From Comamonadaceae bacterium (GTDB taxonomy: Bacteria; Pseudomonadota; Gammaproteobacteria; Burkholderiales; Burkholderiaceae_C), in NCBI GenBank assembly GCA_947457975.1, contig CANGYC010000039.1, positions 1 to 13,091 on the forward strand: DNA of 13,091 nucleotides. The letters run 5' to 3'. The stretch's first letter is position 1; each line of letters opens with the position of its first letter. Below the pieces are notes generated by a model that did no database searches, was not told the DNA's origin, and saw only the letters and a program-made list of their open reading frames with translations. A program made the translations under genes and the position numbers. Below, one piece after another: positions 1-8,414 of the stretch.

Positions 1-483
1 CTTGAACCGGGCAGCCCACGCGTGCATGAGATCAGCTTTGATGTACCCAAGGGCATCCGCGCCGGCCAGCGCATCCGCCTGGCCAGCCAGGGCGGGCCTG
101 GGCGCGGCGGGGGACCTGCGGGTGACCTCTTCCTGGAGGTGAGCTTCGCGCCCCCCCAAACCGGCCAGCCAGATTACCGCCTGGAGCGGCACGATGTCTT
201 GCTGGACCTGCCGCTGTCGCCCTGGGAAGCTGCGCTAGGCGGTGTGGTGAAGGCCCCCACACCCACGGGCTGGGTGGAGGTGAACATCCCGCCCAATTCC
301 CCCTCGGGCCGCAAGCTCAGGCTCAAGGGCCGGGGCCTGCCGGCCAGCACCCCTGGCGACTTTTACTTCGTGCTGCAGGTCAGCCCACCGCCTGCCGACA
401 GCGAGGCAGCGCGCAGCTTTTACCAGGGCATGGCCTCACGCTTTACAGCGTTTGAGCCACGGGCGCGCTGGCAACAGCCCTGA
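1..483 (+). CDS. cbpA: CbpA/DnaJ-class co-chaperone, C-terminal part (5' end outside window)
   Basis: Hsp40-type co-chaperone that presents unfolded substrate to DnaK; CbpA is also known as a curved-DNA-binding protein of the nucleoid. Only the last 160 residues are visible. The reading frame is open from base 1 (starting L-E-P-G-S), so the GTG at 22 is an internal codon, not a start. The visible part covers the end of the first and the whole second DnaJ C-terminal beta-sandwich domain: VPKGIRAGQRIRL, then GPAGDLFLEV, then the LSPWEAALGG motif, then GRKLRLKGRGLP and GDFYFVLQV. SPWEAALG is typical of CbpA rather than of DnaJ proper. The J-domain and any zinc-finger region would lie upstream, so a divergent DnaJ paralogue cannot be fully excluded. 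It converges with clpB, with 28 bases between the stop codons. Confidence 0.85.
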   Translation, partial: LEPGSPRVHEISFDVPKGIRAGQRIRLASQGGPGRGGGPAGDLFLEVSFAPPQTGQPDYRLERHDVLLDLPLSPWEAALGGVVKAPTPTGWVEVNIPPNSPSGRKLRLKGRGLPASTPGDFYFVLQVSPPPADSEAARSFYQGMASRFTAFEPRARWQQP

Positions 484-511
484 GGTGCAGGGCAGGCATC
501 CTCAGACAGCC

Positions 512-3133
<2,622 letters not shown>

Positions 3134-3140
3134 GGGAGGC

Positions 3141-3145
3141 TTCCT
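3141..3145 (-). promoter_or_regulatory. clpB ribosome binding site
   Basis: AGGAA on the minus strand, 7 bases before the ATG at 3133. It supports the inner start over the in-frame codon at 3178. Confidence 0.6.
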
Positions 3146-3160
3146 GTAACTCTTGCTTGC

Positions 3161-3189
3161 ACATGAGGTCAGTTGCACGCATTTTCAAG
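3161..3189 (-). promoter_or_regulatory. Sigma-32 (RpoH) heat-shock promoter of clpB
   Basis: On the minus strand CTTGAA (3189-3184) is followed by a 15-base spacer and CCTCATGT (3168-3161). The heat-shock consensus is CTTGAA, 13-16 bases, CCCCATnT, so the -35 is perfect and the -10 has one mismatch. The predicted transcript starts near 3154, about 20 bases before the clpB ATG. Control of clpB by RpoH is established in other proteobacteria; its use here is inferred. Confidence 0.8.
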
Positions 3190-3244
3190 GGAAGATACCT
3201 TGTAAATCAGCTCATCCGGGGCTCTGGCAGCTCTTCGGGACTCC

Positions 3245-3250
3245 TAAAAT
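3245..3250 (+). promoter_or_regulatory. Possible -10 element placing the transcript start at the ATG
   Basis: TAAAAT (one mismatch to TATAAT) ends 6 bases before the ATG at 3257, and no ribosome binding site is seen in between. If used, the mRNA would be leaderless or nearly so. No convincing -35 is present at 16-18 bases upstream, so this is tentative. Confidence 0.25.
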
Positions 3251-3256
3251 TTGCTC

Positions 3257-3853
3257 ATGCACATTCACCAGGTCAACGTGAGCTACGACGCAGAACAGGA
3301 CCGGCTCCTGCTGCGCATCAACAGCCTGAGCGGTGAGGAATTCCGCGCCTGGCTGACCCGCCGCATGACGCTCAAGCTGCTGCCCCAACTGGGCCAGACG
3401 GCCCAGGAACAGCTGGACAAGCAGTTCCCGGCGCCCATTCAGTCCAGACACCCACCGACGCAGCAGCAACTGGTGGCGCAGTTTCACAAGGAAGCTGCGG
3501 TCTATGACGGGGATTTCCAGACCCCCTTCATTGAAAGGGCCAGCGCCCTGCCCCTGGGAGAAGCACCTCTGCTGGTAACTGAGCTGACGATCACGCCCCT
3601 GGCAGATGCCAAGCTGCAGCTGGTGCTGCTCGAACGCCTACCAGAGCAGCAGCGCGACCTGCAGCTGGTCATGGACCCGGCCCTCACCCGAGGCCTGCTG
3701 CGGCTGCTGAACCAGAGCATGCGCGCGTCTGCCTGGCTGGACAGCCCGCTGACCGCCCTTGCGGGCGATGGGAGCACCCGCATCCCGGTGCGCGGCGAAC
3801 GCGAGCTGGTGGAGGGTGCCGATCCCAGCACCAAGCCGCGTTACCTGAACTGA
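3257..3853 (+). CDS. Hypothetical protein, 198 residues, function unknown
   Basis: I do not recognise a functional family. The protein has no signal peptide, no membrane segment, no cysteine and no nucleotide-binding motif. The first ~25 residues (MHIHQVNVSYDAEQDRLLLR) look like two beta strands, followed by a charged helix with TRRMTLKLLPQL. A Gln-rich stretch (PPTQQQLVAQF, near 65-80) precedes a middle part that reads as mixed alpha/beta, and a basic tail ends in KPRYLN. Codon use matches its neighbours, so it is probably a real chromosomal gene, and the opening resembles conserved hypothetical proteins of betaproteobacteria. The frame also allows TTG at 3251; ATG at 3257 is preferred. No good Shine-Dalgarno precedes it. 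It is divergent from clpB, and the two share the 3134-3256 control region. Confidence 0.75.
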   Translation: MHIHQVNVSYDAEQDRLLLRINSLSGEEFRAWLTRRMTLKLLPQLGQTAQEQLDKQFPAPIQSRHPPTQQQLVAQFHKEAAVYDGDFQTPFIERASALPLGEAPLLVTELTITPLADAKLQLVLLERLPEQQRDLQLVMDPALTRGLLRLLNQSMRASAWLDSPLTALAGDGSTRIPVRGERELVEGADPSTKPRYLN

Positions 3854-3883
3854 AGACGCATCAGCTGCGCCAAGCCCAGGCGC

Positions 3884-3912
3884 AAAAAAAGCAGCGCGTT
3901 CACACGCGCTGC
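3884..3912 (-). terminator. Intrinsic terminator of the decarboxylase-receptor-monooxygenase operon
   Basis: A perfect 8-bp stem, GCAGCGCG (3891-3898) and CGCGCTGC (3905-3912), has a 6-base loop. On the minus strand it is followed at once by seven Ts (3890-3884). It begins 25 bases after the monooxygenase stop. On the plus strand the 3' side is not T-rich, so it should serve the minus operon mainly, while it also lies just after the hypothetical gene. Confidence 0.9.
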
Positions 3913-3937
3913 TTGTGCATGGGCGCCAAGAAAGCAC

Positions 3938-5200
3938 TCAGCCCTTGACAGCCTCCAGCGAGAAGCCGGCGATCTTCTTGTAGTTCTCCGAGATCTGGCG
4001 CAGCTCTTCCTGGCTGATGAGGTCATCGATGTGGCGGAAGGGCTTGTCGCCGCTGAGCTCATCGACCTTGATGTTGATGAAGTCCGGTGGCAAGGACCGG
4101 TTGGTCAGCACCACCCGGGCCGTGGCCTCGCGGCGCTTGTCTTCATAGGCATGCAGTGCAGCCACAGGATCGGCCTGAGCATCCAATTGCGCCGCCAGCT
4201 CGGTGGCCAGGGTGCGGGCATCGATCAGGGCCTGGGCCGAGCCATTGGAGCCACGCGGGTACATCGGATGGGCGGCATCGCCCATGAGCGTGACGCGGCC
4301 GAAGGTCCACTGCCCCACCGGGTCCTTGTCCACCATGGGGTACTCCAGGATCTGGTCGGCGTTGCGAATGAGAGCCGGTACATCCAGCCAGTCGAAGGTC
4401 CAGTCCTTGAAGATGGAGATGAAGTCTTCGGCCTTGCCGCCGCTGTTCCAGTCGTTCATGTGCTCGGCGCTGCCCTCGATCTCGGCCATCCAGTTGATGA
4501 GCTGCATGCCCTGGCCGTCGATGTTGTCGACGATGGGGTAGATCACCATCTTGCCGGTCTTGATGGAGCCTACCCGCATGTAGCTCTTGCCCGTGAGAAT
4601 GGGCTTGTGGCGCGTGACGCCGCGCCAGGTGTTGATGCCCGCAAAAGCCGGCTTTTCATCGGGGTAGAACTGGCGGCGAATCGCCGAGTTCAGGCCATCG
4701 CAGGCCACCACCACCTGCGCGCGCACGTCAGGCCGGGCGGCGCCACTGGCGTCTGTGAAGTGGATGGTGGCGCCGGAATCGTCCTGGCTCACACCCACGC
4801 AGCGGTGGCCGGTGTGTACCCGGTCTGCGCCCAGGCGATCCACCGCCGCCTGCAGCAAGATCAGATGCAGCTTGCCACGGTGGATACCCACTTCCGGCAG
4901 GGCATAGCCCGCATGGCGGCCACGCGGCTCGCGGTAGATGTATTGGCCGAAGCGATTGAAGAACACGCTTTCCAGGTTCTCGATGCCGGCCGCTTCCAGC
5001 TGGGGCTGCACACCCAAGGCTGACAACTCGCGCATGCCGTGGGGCAGCAGCGTGATGCCCACGCCCAGCTCCTTGACTTGGGGCACGCTTTCATAGACAT
5101 CGCAGGCAATGCCACGCTGATGCAGCGACAAGGCAAAGCCCAGGCCGGCGATGCCGCCACCGACGACGGCGATACCGCTGGACCGCAGGTTCTCACTCAT
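3938..5200 (-). CDS. PhzS-like class A FAD-dependent aromatic monooxygenase
   Basis: Single-component flavoprotein monooxygenase that should hydroxylate an aromatic ring using NAD(P)H and O2 in the cytoplasm. The 420 residues show the three class A signatures: GGGIAG (14-19) for the FAD ADP moiety, the DG motif ACDGLNSAIRR (Asp168-Gly169) and the GD motif RVTLMGDAAHPMYPRGSNG (Gly307-Asp308). From memory it resembles the phenazine monooxygenase PhzS more than salicylate hydroxylase: EPRGRHAGY, the IHRG.L..ILL pattern, TWRGVT and YPMVDKDPVGQW all have PhzS counterparts. The substrate cannot be read from sequence. Oxidative decarboxylation, as by salicylate 1-hydroxylase, is also possible. It starts 4 bases after the receptor gene stop, with GGAG (5211-5208) 7 bases before the ATG, so translation is probably coupled. 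It is the last gene of the operon. Confidence 0.88.
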   Translation of the reverse strand: MSENLRSSGIAVVGGGIAGLGFALSLHQRGIACDVYESVPQVKELGVGITLLPHGMRELSALGVQPQLEAAGIENLESVFFNRFGQYIYREPRGRHAGYALPEVGIHRGKLHLILLQAAVDRLGADRVHTGHRCVGVSQDDSGATIHFTDASGAARPDVRAQVVVACDGLNSAIRRQFYPDEKPAFAGINTWRGVTRHKPILTGKSYMRVGSIKTGKMVIYPIVDNIDGQGMQLINWMAEIEGSAEHMNDWNSGGKAEDFISIFKDWTFDWLDVPALIRNADQILEYPMVDKDPVGQWTFGRVTLMGDAAHPMYPRGSNGSAQALIDARTLATELAAQLDAQADPVAALHAYEDKRREATARVVLTNRSLPPDFINIKVDELSGDKPFRHIDDLISQEELRQISENYKKIAGFSLEAVKG

Positions 5201-5204
5201 GACC

Positions 5205-6179
5205 TTACTCCGCCGAGATGCCGTTGCGTTTGATCACCGCACCCCAGCGTGGGTAGTCCTTCTGAACCATCGCATTGAGCTCGTCCGAGGAGGAGGCCGA
5301 GGCGTCCATGCCTGCGCGTCCCAGCAGGTCCCGCACTTCCGTGCTGCGGATGATGCTGGCAATCTCGGTGTTGAGCCTGGCCACCACAGGGGACGGCGTC
5401 TTGGCGGGGGCAAAGAAGGCGTACCAGAGGTCGACTTCCACGCCCTTGACACCCTGCTCCTCGAAGGTGGCCACCGTGGGGGCCACCGGGTGACGCTTGG
5501 CGCTGCCCACCGCCAGGGCAGTGAGCTTGCCATCACGCACAAAGCCCTGGGCAATGTGCACCGGCAGGAAGCCCACATTGAGCTCGCCCGCCAGCAGGTC
5601 TTGGGTATAGCCGGCCGTGCCGCGGTAGGGCACGTGCAAGAGGAACAGGCCCGTCTGCGCCTTGAACAGTTCCATGGCCATGTGGTGGGGCGTACCCACG
5701 CCGGGCGAACCAAAGGAAATCGAGCCGGGCTTGGACTTGGCCTGGGCCACGAACTCCTGCATGGTCTTGATGCCCGTCTTGGGGTTGACCACCAGCATGA
5801 GCGTGCCGTAGGCCGCCATGGACACAGGGGCAAAGTCCTTGGTCGGGTTGAAGGGCACGTTCTTGTACATCTGCGAGGCCATCAGCATGGTGTTGGCACC
5901 CATCAGCAAGGTGTGTCCGTCACTGGCCTTGGCCACGGCGTCGGCGCCGATGTTGCCGCTGGCGCCGGGCTGGTTCACCACCACCACGGGCTGGCCCAGC
6001 CGCTCGCTCAGGCGGGGACCCACGGCGCGGGCAATGGTGTCCATGCCCGTACCGGCGGTAAAGGGCACGATGATGCGCACGCTCTGCGTGGGCCAGGCAG
6101 GTGCCTGGGCAGCGGCGGGCAGCATGCTCGAGGCCAGGGCTGTGAAGGCCAGGGTGGCGCGCAGGAATCTGGAAATCAT
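5205..6179 (-). CDS. Bug/TctC-family periplasmic solute receptor
   Basis: Tripartite tricarboxylate transporter-type receptor that binds a small, usually carboxylated, solute in the periplasm. It has 324 residues, the standard length. A signal peptide (about 1-25: basic MISRFLR, hydrophobic core, cleavage probably after AAAQA) is followed by the Bug hallmarks WPTQSVRIIVPFTAGTGMD, QPVVVVNQPGASGNIGAD, DGHTLLMGAN and GSISFGSPGVGTPHHMAMELFK. The usual P-G-G in the first loop reads T-A-G-T, a slight departure near the ligand pocket. No TctA or TctB membrane partner is in the window, as is common for the many orphan Bug proteins of Burkholderiales. Its place between the decarboxylase and the monooxygenase suggests that it binds their substrate. 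A strong ribosome binding site (AAAGGAG, 6194-6188) lies 8 bases upstream. Confidence 0.92.
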   Translation of the reverse strand: MISRFLRATLAFTALASSMLPAAAQAPAWPTQSVRIIVPFTAGTGMDTIARAVGPRLSERLGQPVVVVNQPGASGNIGADAVAKASDGHTLLMGANTMLMASQMYKNVPFNPTKDFAPVSMAAYGTLMLVVNPKTGIKTMQEFVAQAKSKPGSISFGSPGVGTPHHMAMELFKAQTGLFLLHVPYRGTAGYTQDLLAGELNVGFLPVHIAQGFVRDGKLTALAVGSAKRHPVAPTVATFEEQGVKGVEVDLWYAFFAPAKTPSPVVARLNTEIASIIRSTEVRDLLGRAGMDASASSSDELNAMVQKDYPRWGAVIKRNGISAE

Positions 6180-6187
6180 GTGGGTGT

Positions 6188-6194
6188 CTCCTTT
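6188..6194 (-). promoter_or_regulatory. Strong ribosome binding site of the Bug receptor gene
   Basis: AAAGGAG on the minus strand, 8 bases before the ATG at 6179, within the 35-base gap after the decarboxylase stop. It confirms the start and suggests high expression of the receptor. Confidence 0.75.
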
Positions 6195-6214
6195 AGTTTG
6201 GGTGGAAGTGGGGC

Positions 6215-7264
6215 TCAGACGGCCTTGATCTTGAAGACCTTCTGCGCATTGGTCTGGAAGAACATTTTTTTATCCTCGGCGCTCATGCTCATCTTGTCCA
6301 TGGCGGTGACTTCGTCCACCGCGTATTGGTAGGGGTAGTCCATGGCGTAAAGCACACGGTCCACGCCCACGATGGACTGGGTGAACTTGATCGCCGGCTC
6401 CCAGGCCACGCCGCTGTTGGTGATGTAGAAATTTTCACGCAGGTAGTCGCTGGGCTTTTTCTTCAGGGGCTTGATGCTCTCGTAGCGCTGCGAACGGACG
6501 GTGGCCTGGTGCATGTAGTCCAGGCGGTAAGACCAGAAAGGCAGGGCTTCGCCCATGTGGCCGATGATCATCTGCAGCTTGGGGAAGCGGTCGAACACGC
6601 CCGAGGTGATGATGCGCAGTGCGTGCAGGCCCGTCTCCACGCCAAAGCCGTAAATAGCGCCGTCCAGACCGCACTCCTGGAAGGACTGGATCATATTGCG
6701 GGGCAGCGAATTGGGATGCAGGTAGATGGGCGTATCGTGCGCCTCGGCCGCGGCAAAGATGTCCCAGAATTTGGTATCCGACAGGTACTCGCCATGGGTG
6801 TGCGAGTTGATGATCACCGAATTCATGCCCAGCTGCGTGACGCCGCGCTCGATCTCCTTGGCTGCCGCCTGGGGGTCTTGCACGGGCACGGCAATCATGC
6901 CGGTAAAGCGTGTGGGGTGGCGCTTGACAGCGTCGGCCAGCTGGTCGTTGGCCACGCGGCTGAAGGACACGGCAGTGTCCTTGTCCATGATCTGCACGCC
7001 AGGGGCGGTCAGGGCGATCACCTGGTGGTCGATGCCGGCCTCGTCCATGTGGCCCAGGCGAACCTGATCGAGGTCCTGCAGGCAGCGCATGATGTGGCGA
7101 GCGCGCTCGCTGGGGCTGCTCATGTAAAAGCCCATCAAGCCCTTGAAGCCGGGGTCCACATCGCTGCCGGCCAGGATCTTGTTATAGATCTTGAGCATTT
7201 CTGGCGGGGCGAATGCCTCTTCGGTGGCGATGCGAAGGTAGGGCTTGTTGGTCTCCGTGCTCAT
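6215..7264 (-). CDS. LigW-like aromatic-acid decarboxylase (amidohydrolase superfamily)
   Basis: Metal-dependent non-oxidative decarboxylase of the ACMSD / gamma-resorcylate / 5-carboxyvanillate group, which removes CO2 from a hydroxybenzoate. The 349 residues follow LigW along the whole length as I recall it: PYLRIATEEAFA (8-19), GFYMSSPSERA (45-55), SHTHGEYL (154-161), YLHPNS (181-186), IGHMGEALPFWSYRLDYMHQ (234-253), VRSQRYE (256-262), TNSGVAWEPAIKF (282-294) and AMDYPYQY (307-314). By analogy, Glu15, His183 and Asp309 are likely metal ligands, and Arg54, His236, Arg247 and Tyr312 would hold the substrate. These LigW positions are recalled, not aligned. The substrate could be 5-carboxyvanillate, gamma-resorcylate or another ortho-hydroxy aromatic acid. 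It is the first gene of the operon and divergent from a LysR gene; AAGAAAG precedes the ATG. Confidence 0.9.
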   Translation of the reverse strand: MSTETNKPYLRIATEEAFAPPEMLKIYNKILAGSDVDPGFKGLMGFYMSSPSERARHIMRCLQDLDQVRLGHMDEAGIDHQVIALTAPGVQIMDKDTAVSFSRVANDQLADAVKRHPTRFTGMIAVPVQDPQAAAKEIERGVTQLGMNSVIINSHTHGEYLSDTKFWDIFAAAEAHDTPIYLHPNSLPRNMIQSFQECGLDGAIYGFGVETGLHALRIITSGVFDRFPKLQMIIGHMGEALPFWSYRLDYMHQATVRSQRYESIKPLKKKPSDYLRENFYITNSGVAWEPAIKFTQSIVGVDRVLYAMDYPYQYAVDEVTAMDKMSMSAEDKKMFFQTNAQKVFKIKAV

Positions 7265-7287
7265 GATGATCTTTCTTGGAAGGGAAA

Positions 7288-7300
7288 AAGATGAGATCTT
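7288..7300. promoter_or_regulatory. Palindrome over the -10 of the decarboxylase promoter
   Basis: AAGAT-GAG-ATCTT is a perfect 5-bp inverted repeat with a 3-base spacer. It overlaps the candidate -10 and start region of the minus-strand operon, so it could be an operator. It is short and could arise by chance. Confidence 0.3.
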
Positions 7301-7324
7301 ATTTAGCGTCTTGATCCCTCACAA
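7296..7324 (-). promoter_or_regulatory. Candidate sigma-70 promoter of the decarboxylase operon
   Basis: On the minus strand TTGTGA (7324-7319) and TAAGAT (7301-7296) are separated by exactly 17 bases, each matching 4 of 6 consensus bases. The transcript would begin near 7289, leaving a leader of about 25 bases. Imperfect boxes fit a promoter that needs an activator such as the divergent LysR protein. Confidence 0.45.
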
Positions 7325-7385
7325 TACGCCAATTTCAGCGACCAGCTTTCTCGCTTCGCGATAAATCCCTTCTGTTCCTCAGCCC

Positions 7386-8291
7386 ATGGACACGCTTGCC
7401 AACCTTCAGGCCTTCATCGCCGTGGCCGACGCCGGCAGCTTTTCGGAGGTGGGCCGGCGCCTGCAACTGGCGCCCTCGGTCATTGCCAAGCGCATCGACC
7501 AGCTGGAGTGGCGCATCAAGGCACCGCTGTTCGTGCGAACCACGCGCAAGCTCAGCCTCACCGACGTGGGCGAGCGCTACCTGCCCCTGGTGCGCACGCT
7601 GGTGCGTCAACTGGACGACACCCTGGCCGGGATGGCCCAGGCCAGTGGCGACCTGGAGGGCCACATCCGGGTGAAGGTTCCCACCACCCTGGGTACCCTC
7701 CACCTGAGCGAGCTGCTGCAGCGCTTCATGCGCGAACAGCCTCGCATCAGCATGGACATCGTGCTGGCCGACCGCACAGTCAACCCCCTGGAGGAAGGCT
7801 TCGATCTGGCCATTGGCGCCCTGCCCGAGCTCTACGGTCAGGTGCGGGATTTTGCGCTGGCGCCCATTCGCCGACGCCTGTGCGCCGCCCCGTCCTACCT
7901 CGAGCGGCGTGGTACCCCCACTCGGGTGAACGAACTGGTGGACCACGATTGCCTGGTGTTCATGACCTCTGGTTCGTTCTGGGAGTTCGACACTCCGCAG
8001 GGCCTCCTGGGTGTAGAAGTTCGCCCAAAGCTCAAGACCAACGACGGCGTGGCCCTGTGCCAGGCCTGCGTGCAGGGCATGGGCATCGGCATGATCTCGG
8101 ACTACCTGGCGGCTCCGGCTCTGGCCCGCGGTGAGCTCGTGGAGGTCATGCCCGAGCTGAAATTCCCCGACATCTGGCTCAAGGCGCTGGTGCCGGTGCA
8201 GCGCCTGGACGTGCCACGCATCAGCATGCTGCTGCAATGGCTGAGCCAGCACCTGCAGCTCGAGCAGATCGTGCCCGAAGCGGGCGCCTGA
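7386..8291 (+). CDS. LysR-type transcriptional regulator
   Basis: DNA-binding regulator of 301 residues, normal for the family. An N-terminal winged helix-turn-helix (about 4-62, with SFSEVGRRLQLAPSVIAKRI at 18-37 and LEWRIKAPLFVRTTRKLSLT after it) leads through a linker helix to the effector-binding domain (about 88-290; HIRVKVPTTLGTLHLSELL opens it). It belongs to the CrgA/DmlR-like branch by look. It is divergent from the decarboxylase operon with a shared 121-bp control region, the classic layout for a LysR activator of a catabolic operon whose inducer is the pathway substrate or product. It is also co-directional with ahpC 175 bases downstream, but it is not OxyR. ATG at 7386 is the only start; an in-frame stop lies at 7362. 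No Shine-Dalgarno is seen before it. Confidence 0.92.
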   Translation: MDTLANLQAFIAVADAGSFSEVGRRLQLAPSVIAKRIDQLEWRIKAPLFVRTTRKLSLTDVGERYLPLVRTLVRQLDDTLAGMAQASGDLEGHIRVKVPTTLGTLHLSELLQRFMREQPRISMDIVLADRTVNPLEEGFDLAIGALPELYGQVRDFALAPIRRRLCAAPSYLERRGTPTRVNELVDHDCLVFMTSGSFWEFDTPQGLLGVEVRPKLKTNDGVALCQACVQGMGIGMISDYLAAPALARGELVEVMPELKFPDIWLKALVPVQRLDVPRISMLLQWLSQHLQLEQIVPEAGA

Positions 8292-8358
8292 CCGGCCGGG
8301 CAGGCGCTGGCAGCCTTGCCAATTACCGTGGCCCGGTCTCGATCAAGGCCCCTATCGC

Positions 8359-8377
8359 ATTGATTGGAACAATCAAT
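8359..8377. promoter_or_regulatory. 19-bp perfect palindrome upstream of ahpC, candidate OxyR/LysR-type operator
   Basis: ATTGATTG-GAA-CAATCAAT is a perfect 8-bp inverted repeat. It contains ATTG-7 bases-CAAT, the spacing of OxyR and other LysR-type half sites. A further ATTG-7 bases-CTAT lies at 8389-8403, 11 bases on, rather than the 7 of the E. coli OxyR consensus. The palindrome is centred about 45 bases before the predicted ahpC transcript start, where an activator would bind. OxyR control of ahpC is known in many bacteria; the assignment here is inferred. Confidence 0.55.
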
Positions 8378-8400
8378 AAAGATTTTCGATTGAAAGGTCC

Positions 8401-8406
8401 TATGAT
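8401..8406 (+). promoter_or_regulatory. Candidate -10 box of ahpC
   Basis: TATGAT has one mismatch to TATAAT. There is no good -35 at 17 bases, as expected for an activator-dependent promoter with the palindrome at 8359-8377 upstream. The transcript would start near 8413, just before the terminator-like hairpin. Confidence 0.5.
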
Positions 8407-8414
8407 TCGGGCCA

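Noticed and set aside
3134..3178. Longer ClpB with 15 extra N-terminal residues from the codon at 3178
   Set aside because: The predicted sigma-32 transcript starts near 3154, inside the extension. The inner ATG gives the family N-terminus and has a ribosome binding site.
4031..5023. Plus-strand open frame opposite the monooxygenase gene
   Set aside because: It is antisense to a gene with complete flavin motifs. Its translation shows no domain, and no ribosome binding site was noted.
5151..6332. 393-codon plus-strand open frame opposite the Bug receptor gene
   Set aside because: It spans the receptor gene and parts of both its neighbours, and its translation is His/Gly-rich low-complexity antisense sequence.
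7386..8291. LysR gene next to ahpC as OxyR itself
   Set aside because: The protein has the CrgA/DmlR-like look. Its cysteines (L-C-A-A-P, H-D-C-L-V-F and L-C-Q-A-C-V-Q-G) fall at positions common in ordinary LysR proteins, and the OxyR redox segment is not recognisable.
8300..8321. GGCAGG...CCTTGCC just after the LysR stop as a lysR terminator
   Set aside because: The stem has a bulge and no T-run follows. The hairpin at 8415-8445 is a much better candidate.
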